A stretch of 36,764 nucleotides of DNA from Nemertoderma westbladi. Lineage: Eukaryota > Xenacoelomorpha > Nemertodermatida > Nemertodermatidae. Every line of letters starts with the position of its first letter. Position 1 is the stretch's first letter. A program made the translations under genes and the position numbers. The stretch is from positions 1 to 36,764 of the forward strand of contig JAUCBJ010001144.1 in assembly GCA_032718475.1 (NCBI GenBank), in the 5' to 3' direction. The notes beneath the pieces are model-generated. The model was not told the DNA's origin. It searched no databases and saw only the letters and a list, made by a program, of their open reading frames with translations. Of the stretch, positions 28,836 through 36,764 are shown one piece after another.

Positions 28836-29395
28836 CCACACAGATACTGGAGAGGAACCAGGAGTTGAACTTGAACAGATCGATATCAGTAGTTCCGATA
28901 AGGAAGATACCTCAGACGATGGAGACTTTCAATCTCAGATATCAAACTATCATCTCGGACAGACTCAAGCTTCTGGCTCTAAAGACTGTATGACTTCAAC
29001 TTCTAGTGTTTCCCTTTCTACTGTAAGTAAACTAGCAGATCGATATGAAGTGAGCGACGTTGCGACAGCAGCAATGGTCTCTGGAACTTTGCATGATATC
29101 GGCTACAAGGTTATAGTTGACAGAAATAAGATTCGTCGAGAACGTGAGAAAAGTCGGGATCAGTTTAAGAACCATACAAGTTCACCGATTGCTTTGTTCT
29201 TCGATGGCAGGAAGGACAATACCTTGGTAGCTCCCAGTGTAACTTCAAAAGAAGAACATATTGTTTTAGTTGAGGAACCAGGATCGGAATTTCTTGGCCA
29301 TACTACCCCCAATTCCGGAAATGCTGCTGATATAGTATCTTCAATTATTTCTTATTCGAATTCAAATGGCATTTCATTGGATCAGCTAAAATTAG
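28836..29395 (+). CDS. Orphan internal exon, transposase-like invertebrate repeat family
   Basis: A strong acceptor (TTTTTTAACTTCCATATCAG) ends at 28835 and a consensus donor, GTGAGT, starts at 29396. The 560-bp exon between is fully open in one frame. It begins with an acidic stretch (EEPGVELEQIDISSS, DKEDTSDDGDF). A conserved-looking core follows: ADRYEVSDVATAAMV, KIRRERE, IALFFDGRKDNTLV, EEHIVLVEEPGSEFLGHTTP, GNAADIV. The FDGRKD and EEH...VEEPG..FLGH pattern is shared with uncharacterised, multi-copy proteins of crustaceans, hydrozoans and sponges that look like DDE-type transposases. I infer that the Asp of FDG is a catalytic candidate. No flanking exon was found within the window, so the gene is broken or its other exons are far away. 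Confidence 0.6.
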
Positions 29396-29899
29396 GTGAG
29401 TCATTCGAAATCCTTTTTTTGCTACATTATTAGAAGACCGTTTGGGCTTATTTTGCTGCCAAAAAACGTCTGTTTGTGTGTGTTGTTTGTTTGTTTGTCT
29501 GTATGTGCACATGATATGCACATTAAAATTAACTCATAAAGTTACTAGAGAACCAGTAGCTTAGTTGTTAGAGGACCCGAATTAATATTAAATTTTAATT
29601 TTAAAATCAAAAATAACTTTGAACATAGATTGTAGGGCTTTATACACACACAAATCAAACATAGATTAAATATGTAATCATTTGTTTCAAAAATATCAAT
29701 ATTTATTTAGTTTCAACACCGTCAATAGAATCAAAATATTTATATTAAAATTTATGTAACATTACAGAACATAGTTTTTCTAATGTTTTTCATAGTGTTA
29801 TTGATTGTTTGAGAATCAAGATGTTCAGAATAAATTTAAATTACATTATTTCAACGTTACAAATTGGTTGGTAACATTATTTCAATTAAAAGTTAATAA
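29396..29899. other. AT-rich stretch with a TTTG microsatellite
   Basis: (TTTG)n and (TG)n words near 29470-29510, then AT-rich sequence. No gene was recognised. Confidence 0.5.
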
Positions 29900-30815
29900 A
29901 AAGACCAACACTAGAAGCAGCCTGTTCTAATGAGCTGAGGAGTCGATGAGCTCCCTTTAGTAATTCTGAGTCATCCTAAGTCATCAGAAAAGTCTAGATC
30001 AGTTAGGTACTTGGCAGGATTTCCTTGACTTCTGGAGCCAGAAGATGGAATTATCATCACCCCCATCATCATTTTGATGATCAAGTGACATGCTTATAGT
30101 CAACCATAATTATGAACCTGAATGGCGCAAGTGTGGCTCCCTGGAGGACGCCCCATAACACTTAAGAGGTTATGTGTCACCGTCAGCAGTAGACACAAAT
30201 GTTGTCGAACCATCGTATACTGATCTGATTGCTGCAATAATTCCGAATCGAATTCCGAATCAGGAATCCCATATAATGAAAGTATGCTGAAGATACGTGA
30301 GCGAGAGACTGAATAAAAGGCCTTGAATAAGTCAACAAAGATAACAGCCAGATGCCTGTCTTTCTTTTTTGATAACTCTTCAATTATCCTTCTAAGTGCC
30401 AAAATGGGCTCCATGGTCCCACGACCTTTACGGAACCCATTCTGATTTCCACGGAGCAGTCTCTCAATGGGATCCCTGATGCGATTTAATAAAATTATAT
30501 TGTATAGCTTTGCAGCAATCGAGATCAATGAGATTCCCTGAAAAGAACCATAGAGTGTTAGTTTGCCCTGCTTGGGGACTGGCACCAACTTATTTATTTT
30601 CATTTCTTGTGGGACTCTTGTTGTTCTGTACATGTCTACTATGATGGGATAGATAAGCTTTATTATAACACTCAGGTATTTTAAAGACCTCAGGGGGAAC
30701 AACATCTACTACACTGGCACGATTCCTCTTAATGCTCTTTGCAGCAGCCTTCACTTCTGCAAAGGAGATATCGCCAATGGGAATATCTGGGAGTACAGAC
30801 TCAGAACACTTTTAC
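29900..30815 (-). pseudogene. LINE reverse transcriptase (minus copy), 3'-truncated
   Basis: Translated on the minus strand, the region starts with the pre-RT segment (DISFAEVKAAAKSIKRN, near 30770). It continues in a long frame from 30705: VPVPKQGKLTLYG, GISLISIAAKLYNIILLNRI, NQNGFRKGRGTMEPILALRR and the first catalytic box FVDLFKAFYSV, where the usual second Asp is Tyr. Frameshifts follow near IPD. Beyond them are the PPGS-type box and, in other frames near 29985-30010, LTDLDFSDD, the second catalytic box with FSDD instead of FADD. The sequence then ends near 29900 at the SSVGLFIN segment, short of the usual C-terminus. It is a close relative, in opposite orientation, of 32046-33083. Confidence 0.8.
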
Positions 30816-31163
30816 TTCTTTAAAGTTATCGGGCAATACCCTGTCATTGAATTAAATACACTGCATTCCGGGACATGGCTTATTGGTTTTATGTATTTAT
30901 TTACAGAGGATTAAGGATTTAGAATAATATATAATTATGAAAATAAATTAATTAATGGTTGTGATTATGTGCCATATTATTGAATGCTTTTAAGAAATAT
31001 TTAAACTTTATATGAATTGAATAGGCCTAATGTTAGCACTTTATGCTTTCTGTTGGCCGGTATTATTCATTTCAGAAACTCATAATCACCTCTTGTGATC
31101 TCGGCTTGATTAATAATCAATTTATTTCAATTTTAGTTATAAAACGCTAACATCTGGTCTGGC
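30816..31163. other. Spacer between LINE and recombinase remnant
   Basis: AT-rich. A short weak plus frame at 30732-30914 lies partly over LINE sequence. No other feature. Confidence 0.4.
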
Positions 31164-32008
31164 TTGCTATGCAATAATTATACAATAAAATTAGCTAATG
31201 AGATTGCTGATGAGGTCATCCCGTACACCAGATCCGATCTTGACGATACTCTTATCAAGTACAACGTCTCGCACGGCCTTTGGCAACATCCTAGCATCTT
31301 TCTATCGCTCCTCTGTCTGCTGAAGACATGTAACACTCCATCGGGTGCTCGAATTTGTATGAAACAGAATGGCCCCATAAAGGTGACAATGATTGAGTCA
31401 ATGATGAAATTATTAACGATATGGATTTTGCATGGGCAAAGTCAGTATACACCTGCTGAGTGTATCACGTATGACAATGTATTCCTAAAACCCAGCGGAC
31501 AAGTTATTATGACAAATGCAGGTATTATGCAACGAATCTGGAAGTTTGTAATGCCTGAATCGGAAAGCAAGGCGGTCTCAACAAGTACTGTATACGCCAT
31601 CTACGAGGTTTCCTAAATCAGAGATTTCCGGGTGAACTGGATGACATAACTAATGTTTCTGCCCATATGGGACATTCAAATGAAACACAGCGTCGGATAT
31701 ATGATGCGACCCAAAGTAACAAACAGGCTGTAGAGGCCTATGAGAGGATACTCAAGGCTGCTCAGTACCAACTGGCTGGTTCATATCAGTTGAGTGATTC
31801 TGAAGGTTCACCCATTAATTTTGCTTATAAGGTTCACCCATAATTGAATTTTGCAGAATTTGACATTGCTGACCATAGTGACATACCCATAACAATAATT
31901 GGAGAGCGAGAGGCAGGCCCATCGATAACTGATGAAGGGGAAGGGGATACGTTTCATAAATTAGATCAGAAACTACAGATTTTATCAGACACGGTATCAA
32001 GTCACTAA
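31164..32008 (+). pseudogene. Crypton/DIRS-like tyrosine recombinase, frameshifted
   Basis: The first frame (150 codons from 31164) ends with NVFLKPSGQVIMTNAGIMQRIWKF and AVSTST. A small shift then leads into IRHLRGFLNQRF and VSAHMGHSNETQRRIYDATQ, and the protein continues to a TAA at 32008 with minor breaks near 31830. RHLR, MGHS and the Tyr of RRIYD fit box II (HxxR-like Arg/His), the box II His/Trp position and the nucleophilic Tyr of tyrosine recombinases. The spacing and MGHS..TQ..Y resemble Cryptons more than phage integrases. No RT belonging to the same element is evident, which argues against DIRS. The two LINE copies on either side are in opposite orientations. Upstream of 31164 no recognisable N-terminus was found. 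Confidence 0.6.
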
Positions 32009-32045
32009 AAATAAAGCTTTCAGCCCCTAATACGTATAATAGGTA

Positions 32046-33083
32046 ATTTGACACTTAGAAGGATAATTGAAGAGTTATCAAAAAAGAAATATAGGCATCT
32101 GGCTGTTATCTTTGTTGACTTCTTCAAGGTCTTTGATTCAGTCTCTCGCTCACGTATGTTCAGCATACATTCATTATATGGGATTCCTGATGAAATTATT
32201 GCAGCAATCAGAACGGTATACGATGGTTCGACAACATTTGTGTCTACTGTTGACGGTGACACAGAACCATTTGAAGTGTTATGGGGCGTCCCCCAGGGAG
32301 ACACACTCGCACCATTCTTGTTCACGGCTCCTCAGCTCATTAGAACATGCTGCTTCTAGTGTTGGTCTTTTTATTAACTCCAGAAAGACCAAAATTTTGA
32401 CAGTTAACTTTGAAAGTCCTCAGCAAGTCACTGATCGGATGAGCTTTTATAAGCTCAAAAGATTGTATGTTTGAGCATGTGGATGACTTCTGTTACCTGG
32501 GATCATGGATCCAGAAGTCAGGTGAAGACCTTCGAATATGTAAGGGAAAGGCATGGGCAGCCTTGAATAGGCTTTCCAGGATTTGGAAGTCACCGAGAAT
32601 TAATCGGAAGCAGCAGTTCGCAGAATTTTTACAGTATTTTGCAGTTAGAGCAGCAGTAGTTCCAGTACTCCTCTATGGGAGTCCATGCTGGACTCTAACA
32701 GCTGAGGACACCAAATCTCTGGATGGCACATTCACAAGCAATGGACAATGCAATGTACAATGCACACATCTCCAACCAGACCTCGTCCATCTCCACGTCT
32801 CATTGGTTCCCCCAAGCTTGACACTAGAACAAAATTGCCTCCGCTTTGCAGGACATTGCTTTCGCCGTGAGGACCAGCCAGTGCATAATCTTGTGCTTTG
32901 GCAGCGTCATGGAGTAAATAAGCATGGTGGACAGCCCATGACTTTCTTGAGACGCATCTTAAAGGACACTGGCCTTGAAGATGCGGATGATCTAGCAAAT
33001 GTCATGGGTGATAGGGAGTTGTGGCGGTGCAATTTTGTCGATAAGCTGGCACAGCATTCTTAAAAATGCAGCTGCAATGCAGC
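32046..33083 (+). pseudogene. LINE reverse transcriptase (plus copy), 5'-truncated, catalytic YADD region deleted
   Basis: Starts abruptly in LRRIIEELSKKK, then FVDFFKVFDSV (first catalytic box), SLYGIPDEIIAAIRTVYDG and WGVPQGDTLAPFLF. The sequence then jumps to SSLEHAASSVGLFINSRKTK, so the segment that should hold the second catalytic box is missing. The minus copy still has it as FSDD, and the two copies rejoin at CTCCTCAGCTCATTAGAACA. Downstream frames give HVDDFCYLGSWIQKSGEDL, VLLYGSPCWTL, CLRFAGHCFRREDQP, HGVNKHGGQPMTFLRRIL and MGDRELW, ending at a TAA at 33063. An internal segment around 32735-32800 has drifted. The 3' terminus is probably near 33083, because the partial copy at 35047 ends at the equivalent point. 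Confidence 0.85.
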
Positions 33084-33129
33084 AGGCCGATCCTAGTAGT
33101 GATGTTCAACCTCTCAGAGTGGTGCATCA

Positions 33130-33527
33130 ATGGCGTTGCAAACAAATGCAGCAGCCAGGTTCCATGCTGAAGCTGCAAAGCAAAACATGGACTAGGTTTG
33201 GGTATGTGGGGATGGAAACAGTATTTTTGATGCATTCTGTACTTCATCTCAAGGAATCACTGATTCCCCTCTGATGATCAGAAAGAAAATGCGGGACTTT
33301 CTCCTGGAGCATTATGGGAATTTTACAATAAGTATGCTCCTGGGCCATATGAACTGCCTTTTGCGGAATTTGTCGCACAACTAACAAACCAATCTCGTGA
33401 CGTTGTATTTGGTAACTCCATTGTCCTTGAAGCCCTCAGTAGAATTTACTCATGTTTATTCGTGGTATTAACTACTGAGTTTGGCAACCATATGGAACAT
33501 GATTGGGGTGCTAATAATATCATCTGA
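33130..33527 (+). pseudogene. OTU-domain remnant with Ser at the catalytic Cys position
   Basis: From ATG at 33130 the frame reads ALQTNAAARFHAEAAKQ, meets a TAG at 33193, and continues VWVCGDGNSIFDAFCTSS. GDGNxxF is the nucleophile motif of OTU cysteine proteases (DGNC or DGDC), with AGT (Ser) at 33220-33222 where TGT (Cys) is expected. It then reads MRDFLLEHYGNF, and after a one-base shift near 33316 YNKYAPGPYELPFAEFVAQL and FGNSIVLEALSRIYSCLFVV, the WG..L.ALS..Y...I.V strand-helix pattern of OTU domains. The final His motif was not found. With a stop, a shift and a lost nucleophile it cannot act as a protease. It follows the LINE end in the same orientation. OTU domains ride on several retroelement and DNA-transposon types. 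Confidence 0.6.
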
Positions 33528-34329
33528 TGCAAAGAAATCGGTCTGGTCAGGTATTCTAGGTCATTGATCAAGACAACTTGAAAATATTTCCAAAAAATGT
33601 CAGAGTATTACACCAGACCAAGCACCAAGGTGGTGGAGATATATTTGTTCACAATTCAGTCATTAATATATCAATTATTGGTGCGAGGGGAGAGAGTAGA
33701 GTTTGTCTGAAAAGTGGACAGTCAAGGAAAAAGTAAAGCGACAAAAGTGACTGGCCCAGTCGGGAAATACATTTGTGGTTGGACATGGATGCACATGGAT
33801 GGTGATGTGGAACATCAAGGAGGTGGCCCCTCATTTGGGACAATTATTGTTTTGCGCTGCAATAGTGTCAACATATACCACAACCGGAGACACGCACCCC
33901 AAAACGCAACAAATGTGATATGAGAAAGTATGGTATGAGAAAAGCATGAAAGGGCTGGCAGGCCAGGGAGTTAATCAAACAGGTGTGTGAAACGGGAGGG
34001 AGTGTGGTACGGTGGTGGAACATTTAACCACGCTACCCATTATGCGTTACAACTTTTGTTTTGCTGTGGAATATTTAACCATGCTACCATTTTTTTTTAC
34101 AACTTTGGATTTACTCAATTGATGAATTTTTTTAATTTTTTAGTTTTACAAAAAATTGATCTATTTTTCTATTTCTAGTCTATAAAAAATAACTTCTGCA
34201 ATGGAGGTGGACATGGAATATGGTCTACTAGTATGTGTAGCTAAAGAGGGGGAGAAAGTTATTGAATACTCATAGATTCATATATCTGTTGAACCCCTTC
34301 AACATCATCAATTTGTACTTCTGTCCACT
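33528..34329. other. No gene recognised
   Basis: Short unrelated frames only. Two similar phrases (GG(A/T)GGAACATTTAACCACGCTACC and GGAATATTTAACCATGCTACC) occur near 34015 and 34066, a decayed ~50-bp direct repeat. Confidence 0.45.
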
Positions 34330-34542
34330 CTTGGTTGTCCACTCCAAAAAGCTGTGACAATAAAACACAAGAAACAACGAGGCAGGATGGAGTATGTCAG
34401 TGATGGGACTGTTGTGGTCGTTGTCTGGAAGGACAATAAGCCAGTTGATGCCGCATCTAACTATATTGGTGTTAGTAAGTTGTCCCAAAGAAACGCTATT
34501 CGAACTCACTCACACTCACTCAAACTGTTCGAACTCATATAA
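34330..34542 (+). pseudogene. piggyBac transposase fragment
   Basis: The plus frame reads GCPLQKAVTIKHKKQRGRME, then SDGTVVVVVWKDNKPVDAAS and NYIGVSKLSQ. This is the KK.RG....R.DG...V.W.DN..V..ASN..G pattern of piggyBac (DDE_Tnp_1_7) transposases, just before the last catalytic segment. Only about 60 residues remain, without the catalytic Asp boxes on either side. Confidence 0.6.
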
Positions 34543-35046
34543 AAATTGATTGTCCACAAATAATAAAGTAAAATTAAATTTAATATTACATTTATGTGTA
34601 CTGCGAATTAATTTTTTGTCCACTGTTTTTATTTAGTCTAACTCAAACTGTAGTTACTAAGTGTAGTAAAGTGTAGTTACTCAAACTGTAACCAATGTGG
34701 AGTCAGGAATTAGTGGAATTACTATAATTGGAGGAATACACCAGCGGCTGGAATGTGGAATGTGTACGTATTGCTACTACATATTTCCCTGATAAGGGGG
34801 CAACATCGTCCTTGGCGTCTGCCACATGTCCGACAATAACAAAAACGATCAGTGACACAAATATCATTCAGTAAGTCTGTAAGGTACCCAATAAACTAAA
34901 GAGTTTAGTTGGATAATGATGTATCATGATCCTACTATAGTATTAACTGTATTGTTAAACTGTATTGTTACTAATTATAATTGTAGATTACCCTAAACTT
35001 CACCTGCGAGAGAGTAGTATGCCAGGGCATGTATGGTCCTTACCAT
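34543..35046. other. No gene recognised
   Basis: AT-rich sequence with short repeats of CTCAAACTGTAGTTACT-like words near 34640-34690. Confidence 0.45.
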
Positions 35047-35218
35047 TAGGCAGCCTCATGGAGTGAATAAGCATGGTGGACAGCCCATGACTTTCTTGAG
35101 ACGCATCTTAAAGGACACTGGCCTTGAAGATGCGGATGATCTAGCAAATGTCATGGGTGATAGGGAGTTGTGGCGGTGCAAGGCACAGCATTCTTAAAAA
35201 TGCAGCTGCAATGCAGCA
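35047..35218 (+). mobile_element. Partial duplicate of LINE 3' end
   Basis: Nearly identical to 32902-33083 (GAATAAGCATGGTGGACAGC through AATGCAGCTGCAATGCAGCA) except for a ~20-bp deletion that removes NFVDKL codons before GCACAGCATTC. It ends exactly where the upstream copy's LINE sequence is inferred to end. The very high identity shows a recent copy of the same family. Confidence 0.9.
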
Positions 35219-35367
35219 TACTGTAACAGGTATGTGCTGGTGCTGGAGTATGCGTGTCATGACTAGCCCATACTATAATACCTCACACCCTCAAGACATA
35301 CTGGCTGACTGGTATGGTAGGCTTACACCGGTATGCCAAGGTAACCCAATTATATACCACCTACTAG

Positions 35368-35746
35368 TCTGACTTACTTAATCTTACTCCTACAATTGAC
35401 ATATCTGTTGATATTTCAAGTAGACCTCCGATCACTGTTAATGTTTGTAATTCTATGAATCCAAATCCAGCAACTCCAAAACCATCAACAAGTGCCTCCA
35501 GGGAAATATCACGAGTCTCATTTGAAGAATTGCTTCTTTCGAAGCTGCACCAATAATATAATAACTAAACAGAAGCGGAAAAAAATCCATAAGTATGCTC
35601 GAATAATTACGAGGGAGCTAGTGGACAGGACGTCAGATATGAATTCTAGCTACGAGTCTGATGATGAAATACAAATTTTAAATACAAAGATTTGGAACTG
35701 GATTGCTAAGAATAATAATCAGCCCACCAGCAAAAAGACAAATTAG
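35368..35746 (+). pseudogene. Possible pogo/Tigger-type transposase C-terminus, frameshifted
   Basis: A frame open from 35368 to 35556 reads STSASREISRVSFEELL near its end. The next frame (to 35746) takes over with ITKQKRKKIHKYARIITREL and ends SKKTN. In CENP-B/pogo-like DDE transposases the region after the catalytic domain has the order S-P/V-x-x-E-x-x-P-x-P-K, then a basic stretch, then AxIxTxxP. The pattern here (VSFEELL, KRKKIHKY, ARIITRE) fits loosely. No DDE core is present, so the identification is tentative. Confidence 0.35.
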
Positions 35747-36563
35747 GCCCATTAAGAAAACCAACAAATGAATTTGTTCAAAAAAAACCTGAATCAAAGA
35801 GAGGCAAAAGGAATGATTATAAAAGTAGTGATACAATGGGTGGTATGGATTATTGTAGTGATACCTGGTGGTAGTTAATGATGATAGTGGTGATGATGAA
35901 AGTGGGATTGATATAAACATGTTGCAACAGGATTCTTGGTTGCGACAGTTGTGGGAGATGGTACCATAAGTATACACTAGTTCCATTTAAAAATTACGGA
36001 AATAGATCCATTCCGAAGAATGTCAAATTCTACTGTAAATGTTGTCCTTCACAATCTGAATTGATAGAGATACCGTGGACCGACTGTTAGAGTTATCAGT
36101 GTTGGAGCGGGGAATGGCTGTACAAAAGAAGTTAGAAGTGTAGAACTCATTTAGTGGTGTTTTTTATGGTTAATTTGATAAATTTTTGTGTAAATATGGG
36201 ATGTTACTAAAATAGGCACACATTCAAACACAGTCAAACACAAGCACATGGAGGCACACAGGCCCACACACACAACAAAAGATTTATTTAAGCCTCAAAC
36301 ACAGTCGCGAAATTAATTATATCGCTCAGTTACATCATTTGAACATAAATTTAGGAAAAATTAGCTTTGCTATGTTGTTTAATTAAGTCTAATTGAATTT
36401 ACATTGATACAGTACTATTACTGCAGTCGTATGGCAGTCAGGCAGTACTGTGGTAAGGCTGTCAGGTGTAGGTCTAGTACCATGCAGCCATAGGCCTAAA
36501 TTATACAATACTGGAATTTCTGAATACACAAGTGATCAGCAGGGGGCGGTTCTACGATTTTGC

Positions 36564-36565
<2 letters not shown>
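35747..36565. other. No gene recognised
   Basis: Contains a CACACA/AAACACA-rich stretch at about 36215-36275 and a CAGTA-rich low-complexity zone at about 36405-36490. No coding frame is supported. Confidence 0.5.

Positions 36566-36596
<31 letters not shown>
36566..36596 (+). repeat. 31-G homopolymer
   Basis: The longest of about a dozen G/C runs of 12 or more in the window. The flanks are AT-rich. The length is likely imprecise in any assembly. Confidence 0.85.
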
Positions 36597-36598
<2 letters not shown>

Positions 36599-36764
36599 AT
36601 ATATTAAATTTACCAAGAACGATTTTTCGGACTTGTAAATGGCTCCACGCAAGCCGTGGAGTCCAATCTGGACACATTTATAAATGCCAGATTTAATTCG
36701 TTCCAACATAAACATTCCCAGCAACAACTTGTCTACTCTGAACATTGTGAACCTGATTTATATT

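Noticed and set aside
29900-33083. A composite transposon made of inverted LINE ends carrying a recombinase
   Set aside because: LINE fragments are truncated at different ends and do not act as mobile termini. Independent nested insertions are the simpler account.
36566-36596. Telomere-like G-rich sequence
   Set aside because: It is a pure homopolymer with no hexamer repeat and AT-rich flanks on both sides.

Overview
This is an AT-rich, intron-bearing eukaryotic window. It looks like an invertebrate animal genome: the protein remnants (non-LTR retrotransposons, a Ty3-type pol, a Crypton-like tyrosine recombinase, piggyBac and pogo-like scraps, GIY-YIG and OTU domains) and the splice sites fit a sponge, cnidarian or similar aquatic invertebrate, but I cannot name the species. 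No rRNA, complete tRNA, bacterial operon or CRISPR array is present. The window is a transposon and satellite graveyard, with a few reading frames that may be, or may once have been, host genes. LAYOUT. 1-3050: two separate fragments of one LINE C-terminal domain, a Cys-rich decayed frame, and copies of a dispersed repeat with a poly-G/poly-C core. 3050-5054 (minus): a LINE with endonuclease and half a reverse transcriptase in one open frame of about 670 codons, cut off at a poly-C tract. 5269-8023: small Cys-rich or Pro-rich hypothetical exons and a possible GIY-YIG remnant. 9203-9700: a 5'-truncated LINE with a 19-bp target-site duplication. 11099-12339: a GIY-YIG protein gene with a terminal frameshift. 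12728-15550: a recent 1.4-kb tandem duplication. Each unit carries a 34-bp minisatellite and a ~0.41-kb MITE with 27-bp inverted termini and G-tracts. 18204-19010: a 56-bp satellite hit by one retrotransposition and bordered by another, each with a duplicated target. 20147-23637: LINE remnants, and a 190-codon frame split by a LINE insertion. 24331-25809: a zinc-ligand protein gene whose frame is broken by one TGA at an expected Cys codon. Two abutting perfect palindromes (66 and 92 bp) lie just upstream of it. 26322-28710: several tandem repeats, an aspartic-protease fragment and a GC-rich, internally deleted Ty3-type pol. 28836-29395: a well-bounded orphan internal exon. 29900-33527: two opposed LINE copies around a Crypton-like recombinase, followed by an OTU-domain remnant with Ser at the catalytic Cys position. 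34330-35746: piggyBac and possible pogo/Tigger remnants. HOW THE PARTS RELATE. Nothing here forms a pathway. What the window records is insertion chronology: retrotransposition into satellite and into an open frame, block duplication, and recurrent breakage or joining at long G/C homopolymers. The least expected items are the twin palindromes, the frame rejoined by virtual removal of a LINE, the 33-bp LINE insertion with its own target-site duplication, the TGA-for-Cys break, and the high number of G-tracts.
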